A stretch of DNA of 6,245 bases from Melioribacteraceae bacterium. Lineage in GTDB: Bacteria; Bacteroidota; Ignavibacteria; Ignavibacteriales; Melioribacteraceae. Location of the stretch: positions 1-6,245 of the forward strand of contig JAQICK010000047.1 in the NCBI GenBank assembly GCA_027858595.1, in the 5' to 3' direction. The notes below the pieces were generated by a model that had not been told where the DNA came from, searched no databases, and worked only from the letters and a program-made list of their open reading frames with translations. Shown piece after piece: positions 5,983-6,245 of the stretch (position 1 is the first letter of the stretch; each line of letters starts with the position of its first letter). The position numbers and the translations under genes were made by a program.

Positions 5983-6245
5983 ATGACAGAATTATTATCA
6001 ATAAAAGAAGCAAGCTCGTGGGCATCAAAGCATTTGAATAAAAATGTTACCACATCTAATATATCATATTTAATTCAATATGGACGAGTCCCTAAAATTG
6101 GAGATAATGGAAATACTTATGTAAATAGATTTGACTTGGAGAAATATTATAAACAGAATTCTTTATCAAAAGAGGAAATTTGGAAAGGGAAACTTGGTGA
6201 TGATCTAAATTGGGATTTATCATTTGCAAATTACAAAGAATCTGA
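5983..6245 (+). CDS. N-terminus of a probable DNA methyltransferase with excisionase-like helix-turn-helix (partial, runs off window)
   Basis: The frame is open from ATG 5983 to the window edge (87 complete codons). Residues 4-56 look like an excisionase/MerR-like winged helix-turn-helix: LLSIKEASSWASKHL, then SNISYLIQYGRVPKIG, then VNRFDLEKYY. The next part, WKGKLGDDLNWDLSFANYKES (about 67-87), resembles a stretch I recall just before the catalytic domain of a family of site-specific (amino-) DNA methyltransferases, usually parts of restriction-modification systems. The catalytic motifs (DPPY/SPPY and FxGxG) are outside the window, so the enzyme call is inference. The alternative is another DNA-binding protein with the same fold. 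It starts 50 bases after lnt with no clear ribosome binding site. TATTTTAG at 5966-5973 is a weak promoter-like match. Different function and spacing suggest it is not part of the lnt operon. Confidence 0.6.
   Translation, partial: MTELLSIKEASSWASKHLNKNVTTSNISYLIQYGRVPKIGDNGNTYVNRFDLEKYYKQNSLSKEEIWKGKLGDDLNWDLSFANYKES

Noticed and set aside
1..6245. An undescribed multi-gene system within the window
   Set aside because: Every complete gene falls in a well-known family with intact motifs (Era, EamA, acylphosphatase, IspF, DedA, Lnt). No CRISPR array, retroelement, toxin-antitoxin pair or unexplained gap over 300 bases is present. Only the two edges remain open.

Overview
The window is an AT-rich (roughly one third G+C by eye) stretch of a bacterial chromosome. 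All recognisable genes lie on the + strand and nearly all are housekeeping genes. Several features suggest the Bacteroidota/Chlorobiota/Ignavibacteriota (FCB) branch, with Ignavibacteria-like protein wording as my best guess. These are a TAnnTTTG-type promoter element ahead of era, mostly weak Shine-Dalgarno sequences, a Gram-negative lipoprotein pathway gene (lnt), and a MaeB-type malic enzyme. The phylum call is inference, not proof.

Layout: (1) 1-95 is unexplained sequence with a perfect 11-bp hairpin. Here the reading frame of a malic-enzyme phosphotransacetylase domain is abruptly lost. (2) 91-792 is the C-terminal part of maeB, closed by a clear intrinsic terminator (813-851). (3) From a candidate promoter at 891 runs era (ribosome-assembly GTPase), overlapping by 8 bases an EamA/DMT-family membrane transporter. 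(4) After a 67-base gap come acylphosphatase and, beyond a 103-base spacer holding a decayed palindromic interspersed repeat, ispF. (5) ispF, a DedA-family membrane protein and lnt are packed with a 1-base gap and a 4-base TTGA overlap, so they are probably translated from one message. (6) At 5983 a further gene begins and runs off the window. Its 87 visible residues carry an excisionase-like helix-turn-helix and resemble the N-terminus of a family of site-specific DNA methyltransferases.

Functionally, ispF-dedA-lnt form an envelope-themed cluster. IspF makes an isoprenoid precursor that feeds undecaprenyl phosphate and quinones, some DedA proteins are implicated in recycling that lipid carrier, and Lnt completes lipoprotein acylation. 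Era and acylphosphatase look like general housekeeping neighbours.

I see no CRISPR array, tRNA, rRNA or complete mobile element. I also see no convincing undescribed system inside the window. The places most worth a second look are the two edges (the broken maeB at the left, the possible methyltransferase at the right) and the repeat relic at about 3110-3185.
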